Below, piece after piece: positions 11,801-24,172 of a stretch of DNA of 64,000 nucleotides (within the stretch, counting starts at the first letter, position 1; every line of letters starts with the position of its first letter). Under the pieces are notes generated by a model, which worked only from the letters and a program-made list of their open reading frames with translations, was not told the origin of the DNA and did no database searches. Source of the DNA: Nymphaea colorata (lineage: Eukaryota > Streptophyta > Magnoliopsida > Nymphaeales > Nymphaeaceae); contig NC_045145.1 in assembly GCF_008831285.2 (NCBI RefSeq), positions 21,450,802-21,514,801 of the forward strand. Direction: 5' to 3'. The position numbers were made by a program, and so were the translations under genes.

Positions 11801-11896
11801 AACATATAATTCAAGCAGCAGATATATCATCAAAGCTTCAACCTGCCAATTTATTTACAAAATCTCTAGCGAAGGAGCAGTTTCAGTTTTTAAAAT
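8880..11896 (+). pseudogene. copia pol remnant (protease, integrase, RT, RNase H)
   Basis: Pieces lie in order over several frames. The protease site reads WILDNGANDHMSS (near 8907), with Asn where most copia proteases have Ser. Integrase follows with LGHPSACKN, HCDIWGP, VDDHSRATWVY, KTDNGAEF and NGVVERKHRHLLDVAR (about 9305-9810). Reverse transcriptase follows with [29 protein letters not shown] and [14 protein letters not shown] (about 10540-10765), then YVDGFIVVG, in which the catalytic YVDD has become YVDG. RNase H carries VEAEYRAMA and LHCDSKAALHI (to about 11760). Stops and frameshifts, for example near 9625, 10524 and 11094, make it non-functional. Confidence 0.85.
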
Positions 11897-11910
11897 CCAA
11901 ACTAGAGGAG

Positions 11911-12291
11911 TGTTGAAGATTATTCACCATGAATTTTACAATTATGCTTAGGGAGTGTTGAAGATTATTCACCATGAATTTTACAATTATGCTTATATGA
12001 CTCAGCCTCCATGCTGAAATATCTGTTAGAATACTTGCTGTTTTGTAAGGCTGGCTCAAAATATCCCTAACAGAATTGATAATGTGGCAGATTGCGGAAG
12101 GTTCCACAACTATTGGTTTTTCTTGGAATCTTATTGTAATTTTCTGTATCAAAATATAAGAAATTTTATTTTCTATTCATTATTTCTTAGCAGTGTATAA
12201 ATATCCATTCGTCAAATGAATGAAAGGGTGTGGCTTTGTTTTCACTGGCCTTCAACTTTTCATAATCTGTTTTTGTTAAAATCTGTCCACA
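11911..12291 (+). repeat. 3' LTR of the copia element with its first 45 bp doubled
   Basis: It starts TGTTGAAGATTATTCACC and ends TCTGTCCACA. The first 45 bp (11911-11955) are repeated in tandem from 11956, giving 381 bp against 338 bp in the 5' LTR. Without the extra 45 bp the two LTRs have nearly equal length. Confidence 0.85.
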
Positions 12292-14171
12292 AAGGAGACA
12301 TAAACACCAATTATTTTTACTGAGTTTATGAAGGAAGGGGCGAACCTATCATTTGTTCTACTCACCACAAGCAGTTAAGAAGTACTGGTCGATATTCTGC
12401 CTAACGATGATGAACCATCTCTCTCTCTCTCAGTCTCTCTCTTGTGTCTCGCCATATCTCTCCCCGTTCTCGCCTCGCCTCTCTCTCTCTCGGTCTATGT
12501 GTCCCTCTTTTCTTCTACCCTCATTCACTGTCTCGGATTTTGCTTTGCATTCACAGAAAAGGGCTGATTAGACGAGCATCACAACAACCTAAACTTATCG
12601 GTGAATCAAGGTGAGCAGGGATTGTTTTTCCCATCTATCCTATTATTTCATCAAACCCGTGTATGATGATCAGTCTTTTGTTTTCAGTTTTTTATTGATT
12701 AGAACTCTGTTTTTATGTGGGTTTGGCGAGAGCTTTTTTATTGTTTATATGGGAGTTGGTTTCTAAGACGGTTTAATGGAGGCACTATTTGCCGTACTTC
12801 ACTTATTGACTTGACCTTTTGCTGTCCCTTCACTCCGTGCTGCTGGAGGACGCCTCTCTCCCCTTTTCTGTTTCTCCTTTCCCCCCAGTGATATTGCCGG
12901 CGTCCTTCACCACTTCCTTCCCTCTCAAGTGTAAGTGTTGTTTCTCCGATGCCGGTAGTTAGCCTCCGTCGGTTCTCCTTCTCATCCGGTTGTTCGTCCC
13001 CTTTTCGCCCTCAGATTCATCCATTCGGCTCTGGCTTCCTTGCCATGATGCGTCTAGAGGATCTTGCAGGATGCCGTTGTCCTCTGCGTGTCTTAATTTC
13101 TGCTGCCTCCCATCTGCCTGCGCGGGTTATCTTCTACTGCTTCCATTTGTTTCTTTACCCTTTATTAATCTCGAAATTTGGTCATTGTTCTATTGACGCA
13201 GAGAAGAAGAGTCTTCAATACCTTTTCTGGCTTGTCTGTAAATTTTCAAAATGGTACTAGCTACCATGCAGCTTCTTCTCACAAGATTTTTTTTTTAGAT
13301 GCCCTGGCAGACAATGGCAAACACGTGCACAAAACAGCGTATAATAATTTGGTCATTCACAATAAACTCATATACACAAGAATAAGCAATTTGATAACTG
13401 CAAATTGAACTGATGTTGGGATGGGGTCAATTTTTTAATTTGTTGTTTTGAGCAATGACATGGTGAAAGTTTCATCATGTGTAGATTCCTCCATTTTTTT
13501 GGCTTTTAGTGACTTGAGGGGTCCTCAATTCGCCCATATGAGTCAACTTCTGTAGTACCTCAAAGTAAAGTTAGCCTTTTTTTCTCGGATAATTTTTCCG
13601 GTGATACCTTGACCAGAAATGAATATTATAAGAAGTTGCTATCATGTGATGTTGTTGATACTCAAATGGTAGGTTTCGAAGTGCAAATGATAACAAGCGG
13701 AAGAGCTGAAATTGTTTCAAGCTTGAAAAGCCCCTCTTGGCTACCTGCCATTTTAATCACAATTTTGAGGACCTTTCCCAAAATACACCATATGATATGT
13801 TGATGCCGAAGAGTTTCATTTCTAGCAATATCGTTTTTGTGGTACCAAGACATCTCTCACAAAATGCAATGTGTTGCGCCCACCAGACAAACGAATTTAT
13901 CTGAATGGCTACGTCTTCTAGCAAATTTATGCAGAAGGCAGGCGTATCACATTTCCGTGACTAACATATACTTTGAACAATAAAAATCACATTTCTCGGA
14001 TAATAACGATTGATTTTTTTTTTCCCCTTAAGAACACACAAGAGAACAATACAATAGCATATATTAATGCAGACACAAATATATAAGGAAGTCCGTTTAC
14101 GCAATAATCATAATCTATCATATCTTTATTAATCTTCCATTCTTCAAGGACGAGATCCCCATCGTCTGCAA
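12292..14171. other. Intergenic, no supported gene
   Basis: A CT-rich microsatellite stretch lies at about 12418-12500, followed by pyrimidine-rich and then AT-rich unique-looking DNA. Short frames near 12353, 12949 and 13609 match nothing I recognise. This is the 3' side of the TNL gene on the other strand and probably includes its 3' UTR. Confidence 0.5.
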
Positions 14172-15981
14172 TCATTCAAACCAGAGAGTAGTATCATTTC
14201 CAACATCAGTGATTTGAAGAGACCTCAATTTTGGAAGGCAACAAATGTTTTTAGGGATTGTCTTGACCCCAGTTCGTGAGAGATCTAGGTGAAGTAGATT
14301 TTTCAGTTTCCCCAATTTGTCATCTGGGAGCGCTTCAATTCTGCCACACCCTCTTAATGAGAATTCCTCAAGCTCAACCAGTGACCAAACACAATCAGGC
14401 AAATTTTCTAGATCGTTGCAACTTAAAGAGAATTTCTTCAGCTTCTTTGGCAGCGGAGCTGAGTCGGATAGAGCTCTAGGATTGTCGACATGCAGTTCTA
14501 ATTTCTCAAGTTCTTCCAATTGTTTGATTGACTCAGGGATACCTTTGATACTGGAGCACTCCACTTTCAAGTTTCTAAGACTTCTCAGAGAACCAATCCA
14601 CCGGGGTAACTGTTCAAGATTTCCAGTTGCAACTTCAAAGGTATCAAGGCTTTTTAGCTTTTCAATCGAGTCAGGTAATGAATCAAGACTTTCACACACT
14701 AGTTTCAGTGTCTTGAGTCCTTCCAACGACCCAATGCTCTCTGGTATATTCTTGAGACTCTTGCTCTCAATTTCCAATCCTCTAAGCTTCTCTAGTTGCC
14801 TACCATTGATCCACACAGGCAAAGATCTGAGTTGCTCGCATTTTATTGTGAGAATGACTAGATTTTGTAGTCTGCTTATGCTATGTGGAAACTCTTGAAC
14901 TGTAGGATCTGCTAAACAAAATTCCTGTACTAATTTACAGGATTCATCAGGTAGAACGGCAAGCAACTTGCATGATGAAACTCTCAGCTTTTGCACTCCT
15001 TTACTTAAGTCCATCTCGTCCTCTATTCTTCTCAAGGGAGTTCCGAACATTTTCACCCTCCCCGAGGAGATCCAACCAGTCAATGAGTCAGGTAATGGCT
15101 CCAACCATTTGCAGCGCTGTAACGATAGCTCCAGGAGGCTTGTAAGCTGCCCCACTGAAGCAGGAACTTTTCTTATCGCTGTATCATTGAGGCTAAGCTC
15201 CTTTAATGATATCAAGTCTCCTATTTGTGCGGGCAAAGATGAGAGTTTTGCACACCATCCAAGATGAAGGACTTCAATAGACCTTAGATTGCATATTGTA
15301 TCAGGTAGCTCCTCCAATACTGTGCATGTTCTCAAATCCAATGTTACTAAGCTTCTGAGTTTTCCTATGGATGAATGAACTTTAGTAAGTTTTTCACACT
15401 GCCGGAGTATCAACTCCACCAGGCAGGGGAAGTAGCCGAAATCTGGTGTCGTAGTCAGATCTGTGGAACTAAGATCAAGAACTTTCAAATTCTCAAAGAC
15501 CTGCAAAATTTTCCCTTTTGATTAAATTTCAAGATTAGGAAATTGAAGCTATCTGATACACCACTATGTAACAAGAAAGAACAACACCAACCATGTCTTC
15601 AAAGAAGGATAGGCTTGCCAAATTGCAATTAGATAAGTTGAGTATCACAAGCTTCTGAGGGTTAAGGCCCAATGGTGGAGACTCGAAGGAACACCTTGGC
15701 AGTCCCAGCCACAACAATTCCTTGGGAAAATAGTGAAATTTGTTCTTGAAGTTTACACCCTCCATGTGAAGCAATCTTAGACGATGCATGTTTCGAAAGC
15801 ATTCAACACTATTACCTAGTTCTTTCCCTTCCTCCACTTCTTTATTGAGCATGATTCCTGTTACTGCACAGCTCGGCACCTGAAGATAGAACAAGCATGG
15901 CAGCTATGATGTCTCCTTACCATAAGGTAAAAATCCATCGGCAAAGAATTGTCTCCCTAGCTACTTCAAAGACCACTTTAA

Positions 15982-16039
<58 letters not shown>

Positions 16040-18745
16040 TGGGGAGAAAGGAGTGAGAAAACAGAGCTTTACCTCATCTCTTTGCAGCAAATCGAAGATA
16101 TCACGCCTAGACCAAAGCCTACTCTTCTCCCAACTTTTGGGTACCTTGCTTCTTCGCAGAACTATCTCCCTTCCCATATTTTTGAGGAGATCGTGCATGT
16201 GAAATCGGTTTTGCTTATCTAGACTAATGAGAGACCTGTCCTGGAGAACTTTAATTGTAGGTTCTGAATAAAAACCACAGGCCTCCCAGTAGTAATGAAT
16301 TGCTCTTCTGCAGTCTGCACCAACAAAGAAGCATGATATGTCCAAGAAAATCTCCTTCTCTACGTCCCGAAGTCCATCATAACTGATTCTCAGTTTCCTT
16401 TCAACATCTTCAACTGGAATCTCTCTTAGATTCTTTAGTTCAATTCTCCATTCTTCCATGTTTCTTTCGCAAGACAAAAGAGAACCAAGCACCTCAAGGG
16501 CTAAGGGCAGACCTCCAGCAGTTTTAGCAAACTCTCTTAACACGTCGAGCTTCTTTCTTGTTGGTTGCCTACCCTTAAGGACATGGCGCACCAGAAACTG
16601 GAACGATTCTTCCTCGTCCAATAACTTGGGCTCATAAATTTGGCTTTCCTCGATATCGTGTTTCAACAGTAGACTCTTATCTTTTGTCGTGATGATGATC
16701 ACGCTCCCTGAACCAAACCAATCTCGCGCGCCAGCCAATGCTTGTAGTTGTTCTACACGATCAATGTCATCTAGAACAACCAAGACCTTCCTACTCACTG
16801 TCGTCTTTTTGACCTTGTTTATTCCAGCATCGGTGGTGCCTATGGAATGTTTGAAACGGTCTTCTTTGCCCATTATGTCATAGATAAGTTGCTCCTGGCA
16901 TTTGACGCCTTCGCCTTTCCGAAACTTCTCCCCTACATCTGAAATGAAAGTGGAAGCGCCATGAAAATCATGGAACAATTCATTGTAAACGGCTTTGGCA
17001 ATTGTGGTCTTTCCGATGCCAGACATTCCTTGAAGCGCGATCATGTTTACGCCCTGTCCATCTTTCTTCAAGAGCTTCTTTACTTCTTGAACATGACCTT
17101 CCATTCCAATTGGGTACATCGCAACAGGCAGGGCAGTCTTGCCCAATTTTGCTTGCACCTCCTCAACAATAATATCAACTAATTTTGCCTCGTTCCTGCA
17201 GTTGGTATCCACAACCATAAGATGTGGGAAAGATAGAAGCGAAGGGATTATGTAGTAAATGATGAGGCAATCCCTGAAGGCGTGTATCAGTAAAAATTTG
17301 GCAGTCGGCCACATCAATTGGCTATGCCTACAAGTTTATGGGAAAACTGTTCAACACTTAAAGCTGATGTAACTCATGTAGGTTAAAGACTCTGGTCGTC
17401 AGAGTGATGCTTTTTTCTGAACCACAAAGACAAATGTAATTTTAAGTTGTGCATCTCTCAATCTATCTGTAAAACTGGCTTGCAACTAGATAGCAGGCAA
17501 TAATGAACTTGTCAATATATCGTACTGGGTTTAGCAGTCATGTGATCTCTGGTATGAGGTGTCCATGTCTCTTTCTCTTGAACGGTGATTCTAAGGCTAA
17601 TGGACATTAAGAGACACCAAATCTAGGTGATCAATTTTTTTTATTGTTTTTTCTCAGAGCCACCGATCATGATAAATCACCACAGTTGAGTAACTTTGCT
17701 TTGTTTCAAGCTTTGATGGAGAAGGAAAGGTTGCAATATATATATATATATATAACTTTAGCTATCAAAGTCACTCAACTATGTTCATCCATTTAAAATA
17801 TATAAATGGTTGAAAAAAAAAGTGAGAGCTAATATTAAATGACAAAAATACAAATTACCTTTTCTCTTTTTAATTTTTTTGTTAACTGTTGATCATTGAT
17901 CGAACGACTCTTATTAAATGGTTAGTGATTCGCATACATATTTATGCATATTTGTTATTTTATACTTATTTGTTATTTCATATAGATATATGCTATCTCA
18001 TAAACCCACAGTAGCTAGTAAAAATTGAACAGATGGCCCACAATACCGAAACCCGTCCACCCAGTTAAGCTACACATCATTTGGAAAATTAAGAGAGAAC
18101 TAGGAGGAAGATATAGACATACCCGTTCGCGCTGTTCTTGAGACTGAACCCATGAATGCTTGTTACTTTCCGCAACGCTTTCCTCCACTTCTTCTTCTCA
18201 TCCGCACTCGCACTTCGGAACCGACCCTGAGAATGCCTGTACCAGCACCGAACGTCGTCCGGTTCTATGTCGAAGAATATGGGGACGATATCCACACTCT
18301 GGTCCGTCTTCATCACCTCCACCATCTCAGTGACCTCCTTCAGGCACCAAATGGAGTCGGCGTAACTCTTAGAGAATATGGGCAGCAATATCCTCGATTC
18401 TCTGACGTGCTTCAACAAGTTTTCGATAGGTTCCCCCTTCCCCAAATCATTGTTGTCCATGAAAGCGCTGACGTTACTCCGTTTAAGGTCCTTATACAGA
18501 TGGCTGACGAATCTGTTTCTGATGTCTTGCCCTCTGAAACTCAGAAATGCGTCGAACAGGAATCGTTTATCATCATTCTCATGTGCTGACGAAGAAGCGG
18601 CTCCAATAGGTGGTGACGGTACATCGCCTTCAAGGTCGGTAGGTCCTGGAGAGACAGGCGGCTCCCGTGTGGTCACTACCCTGATCGTGTACAGCAGCAG
18701 GCCAATGAAGATGATAAAGGCCACCAGTATTGTAAAGCCGTCCAT
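14172..18745 (-). CDS. TIR-NBS-LRR (TNL) immune receptor, complete, with N-terminal membrane anchor
   Basis: Four exons join in frame: 18745-18123, 17195-16073, 15879-15592 and 15500-14172, coding for 1120 aa. Residues 5-20 form a hydrophobic helix that may anchor the protein in a membrane. The TIR domain spans about 63-208 (FDAFLSFRGQDIRNRF). Its NADase glutamate is kept at position 137 in SIWCLKE. NB-ARC follows with the P-loop GMSGIGKTT (264-272), kinase-2 VLVVLDDID, GSGSVIIITT, GGLPLALEVLGS and the MHD motif (541-543, FHMHDLLKNMGREIV). Residues about 600-1115 hold leucine-rich repeats of the LPDSI type, and there is almost no tail after them. TNLs sense pathogen effectors, and their TIR makes nucleotide signals for EDS1 complexes. 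The gene stands head-to-head with SAG101-like gene A. Intron positions match the usual TIR / NB / LRR split. All key motifs are intact, so it is probably functional. Confidence 0.92.
15984..16040. repeat. (TG)n(AG)n microsatellite in TNL intron 2
   Basis: A run of about 15 TG units is followed by about 13 AG units in the 193-bp intron between the NB-ARC exon and the first LRR exon. On the coding strand this gives a CT tract then a CA tract shortly after the donor. Length variation here could affect splicing, but that is speculation. Confidence 0.85.
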
Positions 18746-20300
18746 TACTTGATCTGTCGGCCGGCAATTAATTATCTAACTGCCACCCAGCACTTTCGAG
18801 CAGACGAGCAATCAGTCGGCGACTGTTGCTGTAAGGCTGCAATGGAGGAGAAGAGAGAGGGAGAGAGAGAGATATGTGGCTTGAGTTAAGCCGTAGATGG
18901 GAATGCTGAGTGAAGATGAGTTGAGATACCTGCCATGGCATATATGCAGCCACGGGCCCTGCGCAATTTCTCCTAAGGGGAAGAAGAGATGCATACGACA
19001 AGATCAACGTTGCAGAGTCTTTCACGGCATCCGGCAGGCACCTTCGTCGTCAATGGGATGGATGCAGGCACGTTGGTCGTCAATGGGAAGATAAATGACT
19101 AAAATACCTTTAGTTGATACGGTAATGTAAAAACAATAATAAAAATTTTAAAAAAACTATAGAAGATATTTTTTTAACAAATTATTAAAATGTCCTTCTC
19201 TTTGGCAACTCACTTTCCTTGACAAGAGAAGGCCTAATGGCACTATTTGGCTCATTCATATTTGCCTTAAGGAAAAAAAAATGTGGAAAGATAGTAATAA
19301 GTTTAACTTACATCCAATTTTTCTAAGTGGCCTCTTATTTTTAGTTTTATGATTATTTTTTCGGTGTCTGGTGGACAAAAGTTTTAGAACTTTCCTTCCA
19401 CCTCGGCGTTATGAACATGTGTTTGATGGGACGAAGAAATTTCTTAACATTTACCTATGAGGTTCCTCCGATAAAAGATTCCCATGAACAATTTGGTCAA
19501 ACAATTTTGGAAAGGCAAGTCATTAAATTCCGTCGTTTCTCGAGCCAGTGAAATTTGTCGTTCCTCGCGATGGACTTCACGTGGCGATTTAATAAAAGGC
19601 CGTCTAGTGGGCAGAAGAGAGAATGTGATTGGGGGAACATCTCCCTTGGACTTTTTAGATAAATATCTTATTATATCCAGCTGCTATTCATTTCCAAAAT
19701 CTATTCTTGTTGTTCAATTCAATTGTGCAGTGGATTCGATGTAAAAAACGAAAGTTGGATTCTAAAAATAAAATTCAAATACAACAACAGTATGGGATTT
19801 TATTCGTTCATCTTCCAACTCGAGTTCAATGGGATGCGCCTCAAGGTAGGGTTGATTGGAACCATGTCCGTTCATATCGCTTCCTTTGATCCACGATTCA
19901 ACATACTCCCCAGCCAGAGTTACAGTCCATTTTCAAGCCGCCATGCAAGGACGAAGGCAGATGTGGATTTTGGCGTTTGTCTTCACCTTCTGCCAAGCCA
20001 ATGGCTCAACGTCCTTGGTCGTTGTCGTTTACGCGTCCGGCGCATCATCTAACGTCCAATCCAGTGCCGGCTATCGCATGTGAACTTGCAATTAAAAATC
20101 CTTGAGTTGCGATCTGATCTTATGCATTCTTCAACTTTATGCGGAATCTCCTTCTCTCTCTGGCTAAGAATCGTGCTCTTCGGCTCTCCCTTCCTCTCTC
20201 TGTGTCTGAAAAACTTTTTGGTTCTTCGGCCGCCTCCCACTCTCTCTCTCCCTCTCTCTCTCCCTCTCTCTCTCCCACACACACACACACACTGATAGAC
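18746..20300. promoter_or_regulatory. Divergent intergenic region between the TNL and SAG101-like gene A
   Basis: This 1555-bp stretch separates the two start codons, so it must hold both promoters if the models are right. The first 110 bp next to the TNL ATG (18746-18860) are duplicated upstream of the broken TNL copy (5184-5290). The last 210 bp next to gene A form a CT/CA-rich leader (20225-20292) whose upstream part is duplicated at 6023-6210. No gene is recognised between them. I did not identify a convincing TATA box or W-box cluster. Confidence 0.6.
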
Positions 20301-22235
20301 ATGGAAGCATCGTGGAAGTTCAGTGGTGGAGTGGCGAAGGCGAATCTGATACTGTCCGGTACGCGGATCCTCCACCGAGCGTGGGAGTTCATCTCACAGA
20401 TCCAACAATCTCCCAGATCAATCAGCTTCGCCATCAGGGAGCTTCCCCGCTTCACGATCCTCGCCTTCAATTCACGGAGTCGACCGCAAGACGTGCTGCC
20501 AAATTTCGAGTCACTGGTTGACTCCCATCCTCTGAGCTTCCTCATCACCAAGGACAACCCCTCCGTTGCTCTCGACAGCTTCCCTCTTTCCACTTTCTGC
20601 ACACTCTTAGAACACCCCGATCTCAAGAACAAGGTGGGACTACCACATAAAAGAGGGAAACTGTTCGCAATTCCATGACGGCTACTTGTCTGTTTCTTTT
20701 CTTAGAACAGGTTGCTCCTGATATATACTGATCTCCAGGAGGCACAATTGGCTAATGGTATGTATGTCTCTTTTCGTGGAACAGCTTAAGACACTAACCG
20801 CCAAAAATCAACCAAGGCTCATAGTTGTTGGTCACGCGGAAGGGGGAGCAGTGGCTGCCTTATTCACGCTATGGCTTCTGAAGAACAGGTCCTCCGCAGC
20901 ACTGCCCTTATGCATCACCTATGGATCCCCTTTTATTGGAAACAAAGGACTCCAGACAGCCATTGGCAAGATGGAGCAATCGAAGTCTCAATTCTGGCAC
21001 GTCCTCAGTCTTGACGATCCCGTAATTTCCTCCTGCGGCTTCCTTGAATCAGCCGAACTACAGTTCAAACCTTTTGGCACCTATCTTCTCTTATCAGAAT
21101 CAGGTTATGCTTGTATCGATGACCCCGATTCGGTAATCGAGCTGTTGAGATCAGCAGATTCAGCTCAAACGGAACCCAAGGATTATGGAGCCATGCTTCA
21201 GCAACTAGAGCAGAGCACCAAATACAGAAAATGCAACGTTCAGGTCACTCCTTCCAATGACAGTCTAAAAGTGGATTTGGCTCTACAATTACAAACATTG
21301 GAAATTGGCTACAATCATCTGGTATTCTCTCTTTGTCTCTTTCTCGAATATTTTGTGTGTGTGTGGAACCATTAAACGTGAAAACTGATTAAGTATTGTT
21401 TTGAAAGAAGCAGGGTGAGGATGCCCTTCTTCAAGCAATGGAGAAAAGGCACAGAAGCGAATGGAAGAAACCGACTCACAACTCGAAGAAGCTCAACAAC
21501 ATGAAAATGAAAATGGCCCAACTTGAGTGGTTCATGAAATTCTGCGAGAAAGGAGGCTGCAACTACTATGATTATTACAAGAGACCAGAGAACTCTGGAC
21601 GTGAAAATGTAAACGTTTGGACTGATATCAAGACCTTCCTCGTCGACTACTGGAAGAAGGAGGTGAATAAAGTAGAAAACAAGCCACAAACACAAGATGC
21701 TCAGTTCCGAGACAGATGGCTCTTCGGAGGAAACAACTACAGAAGGATGGTGGAGCCTCTGCACATTGCTGAATACTACACAAAAGGTGGTACGGACTAC
21801 CTGAATCGCAGAGAGGCTCACTTTGCAAAGCTGGAGGGTTGGGAACAAGCGGATTCTGCGAAGGAGGAGAAGAAGGGCGACGCTCCAAAGAAGGAGGAGC
21901 CGAAGGGGAAGAGCGCGGCTCCCAACGTCACGCACGACTCGTGCTTCTGGGCTCGCGTGGAGGAGGCTGCGCTCAAATTGCCTGAGCTCGAGAAAGGTGG
22001 GGAGGGCAAGATAAGGCAAGAATTGAGAGAGTTTGAAGACTACGTCATGAAACTGGTGAACGACTATTGGTTGTCGCCTGATGCTTTCTTTGAGGGAAGC
22101 TCATTCATGGTGTGGTGGCGACGCTACTGGGAGATGTTACAGAGGGTAGAACCAGATTCTGATCGAGATTCCCGCCCGTTTATTGTTTTCATGAGCAAAG
22201 ACGGATATCTCAATTACGTAAATTCAGCTCAGTGA
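20301..22235 (+). CDS. SAG101-like lipase-like immune regulator, gene A
   Basis: Exons 20301-20633, 20785-21321 and 21414-22235 join in phase 0 to encode 563 aa, close to Arabidopsis SAG101 (537 aa). Residues 1-290 form the lipase-like domain. It opens with FSGGVAKANLILSGTRILHR, the N-terminal helix region typical of SAG101. The nucleophile elbow reads GHAEG with Ala129 in place of Ser, and the following block reads GSPFIGN with Asn where active family members have Asp, so it cannot be a normal esterase. Exon 3 encodes the EP domain (291-563) with WFMKFCEKGGCNYYDYY, RWLFGGNNYRRMVEPL and DSCFWARVEEAALKL, ending in a W-rich helix. SAG101 pairs with EDS1 to bind TIR-made nucleotides and recruit helper NLRs. 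SAG101 is preferred over PAD4 and EDS1 because of the N-terminus and exon layout. It is the shortest gene of the array (introns 151 and 92 bp) and the one nearest the TNL. Confidence 0.88.
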
Positions 22236-24172
22236 AAACAATATCATCCCTTTCTTGATATGCATGGATCAAAAAAATAAGAAATGTACAACGGAAATGA
22301 AATCGAATGAAAAATTGATCCTGAAGAGCATGAGCGCACAGACACTAACGTCTGGATTGAAAAAGATGCAATATTTACCATGTCCGATTTATTAACATTC
22401 AGATATTAGAATTTGAGTTTGGATTCATATTAAAAGGCTGTATATATTTGAAATACTAGTTTAAGTTCACAATCACAATCTAATTCAAATTTGGCTTACA
22501 GTTTTTTATATCCAAATCCAGCTTTTAGATACACAACCGAATGTGAGGTGCACTATGATATGTTAAGAATTGACTTTCAAAGTGCTTGTGCGAGTATTGA
22601 ATACGAGATATTTATTCCAAATTGAATGTGGATGCAAATCCAATTATGATAAAAGAGATCTATTTAATACTAGATTCGATTCAAATCCGATTGGACTCCA
22701 TTTCTTAAATCTAAACTTAAATGAAGTCCCTTGCCAAGAGTTTTTGCATTGTCCGGATAGACATTGGCGGTTAGTACTTAGCAATGGGGCGGAGGGAATG
22801 GGGGAGGGGGCTTTACATATAAATTTTGAAAATTTTAGTTTAATCGATATAAAAATTTTAAAAAATTATATTCGACCCCTATTAAAACTATATTTCAGCC
22901 CCTGCAAAAAGTCCAAATTGCATTGGATCAGATTTAGATTTGAGAAATGACATCTAATCAAATTTGGATTCAGATATTATACATAAATATTTGATCATTT
23001 TCAGGTCAGATTTACTTTTAAATAACAATCCTATATCCATTGCCCTTTTATTTTGAAAGTCGGTTGAATTTGATTTATAGAGTTGGGTGTGAGTTAAAAA
23101 ATCGAATTCGGATTGTGAAATTGGATTTTGGATTTAGATATAAGTTTTCTTCTTTTGTATTCAAACCCTAATTCAAATATGTGAGCATTCGAAAACCAGA
23201 TATAACATAAGATTACATCCAACTCGAATCTGATCCACTTACATTCCTAACAGGGAGTAAGAATTGTACATAATAATTATATCTATATAACTTAAGGTAC
23301 ACTTGTTTTCCCTTGGATCTGATCTGAGGAGATAAAAATTCCCACTCTCTAGAGAAAGCCTTAGATTTTGTATTAATACCACAAGTTGTTATGCATTATT
23401 TTAAAATTTATAAAAAATTACATTAAGGGAAACTTAATTGCATTTATGAAGGTCGGGACAATTTCATATTATTTTTTAGGGAATAAATAATAGTTTGGGA
23501 ATTAGATTTTCAAAAAGAATCTTACGAACTCTTTTGTTAATCATACAAAAGCTTGTCTATCTAATAATGCGAAAAAGCATGGGGCAATTTCAATTTCAAG
23601 TGTGTTTTTTTTATTGCTATGGATGTATTTTCTTTTCCATGTATCCCTTGGGGTAGGAATGATCAACGATTCCGACAAGACTTGAACTCGTTTGCTTAAG
23701 CTCAATTGGAGTTCGAGCTTAACTGATAACTTGAATTTAGTCAAGTTCGAATTGGGCTCGTTTAGCACTAATACTTATTTTTTGTAAATTCAAAAACTTA
23801 GAGTTGCCTAAATAAAAATGTAAAAATTTAACATATAAAATATATATTGAGGAACACAAGTTTAAACGAGCTCGAGGTCACCTTACAAAACTTGAATCGA
23901 GCTTGAGCTCACCTCATATAACATGTTATATGAATACAGATTGAGCTCACCTGATAAAACGCGACTCGACCTGGCTAGCTGGACCCGCTCTTTTGTACAT
24001 CCCTACGAGGCTTTTTCCGCGCAGCAGTGTTGGTTCTCTCTCTCTCAGAAGCTTCTCTCTCTCCCACGCCGAAACTTCGCAGGCCAATAATTGAGTTCGA
24101 ATGAACAACCCATTTCCATGAGGACAGTCTCTCTGTCTCTGTCTATCTCTCTGAATTTCGAGGTAGCTATCC
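22236..24172. other. Intergenic between SAG101-like A and B
   Basis: The DNA is AT-rich with scattered short repeats of the type ttggattcagatatta (22380-23200), also seen near 63040-63180. A degraded copy of a repeat rich in cccctattaaaact lies around 22780-22910. The last 170 bp form the CT-rich leader of gene B, which is shared with the pseudogene at 34357. No gene was found. Confidence 0.5.

Larger units (their letters stand above)
7210..12291 (+). mobile_element. Ty1/copia LTR retrotransposon, full-length but dead
   Basis: The element has two similar LTRs (7210-7547 and 11911-12291), each opening with TG and closing with CA. A primer-binding site tggtatcagagc directly follows the 5' LTR, and a short purine run (actagaggag) directly precedes the 3' LTR. 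Flanks aaggg on the left and aagga on the right fit a degraded 5-bp target duplication. The order gag, protease, integrase, reverse transcriptase, RNase H is that of Ty1/copia. Many stops and frameshifts break the coding region. The LTRs differ at scattered sites, so the insertion is not recent. Confidence 0.9.

Noticed and set aside
14317-14898. 193-aa open frame on the plus strand
   Set aside because: It lies fully opposite the LRR exon of the TNL. Its Ser/Leu-rich composition is what the antisense of LRR codons gives.
20120-20632. 170-aa frame on the minus strand over gene A exon 1
   Set aside because: Its length comes from the CT-rich leader read as Arg/Glu repeats plus antisense of exon 1. 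It has no family resemblance.
21372-22019. 215-aa frame on the minus strand
   Set aside because: It is antisense to the EP-domain exon of SAG101-like gene A, which has clear homologues in three other copies. The similar minus-strand frames at 26904-27293 and 32161-32550 are likewise antisense to exon 3 of B and C.
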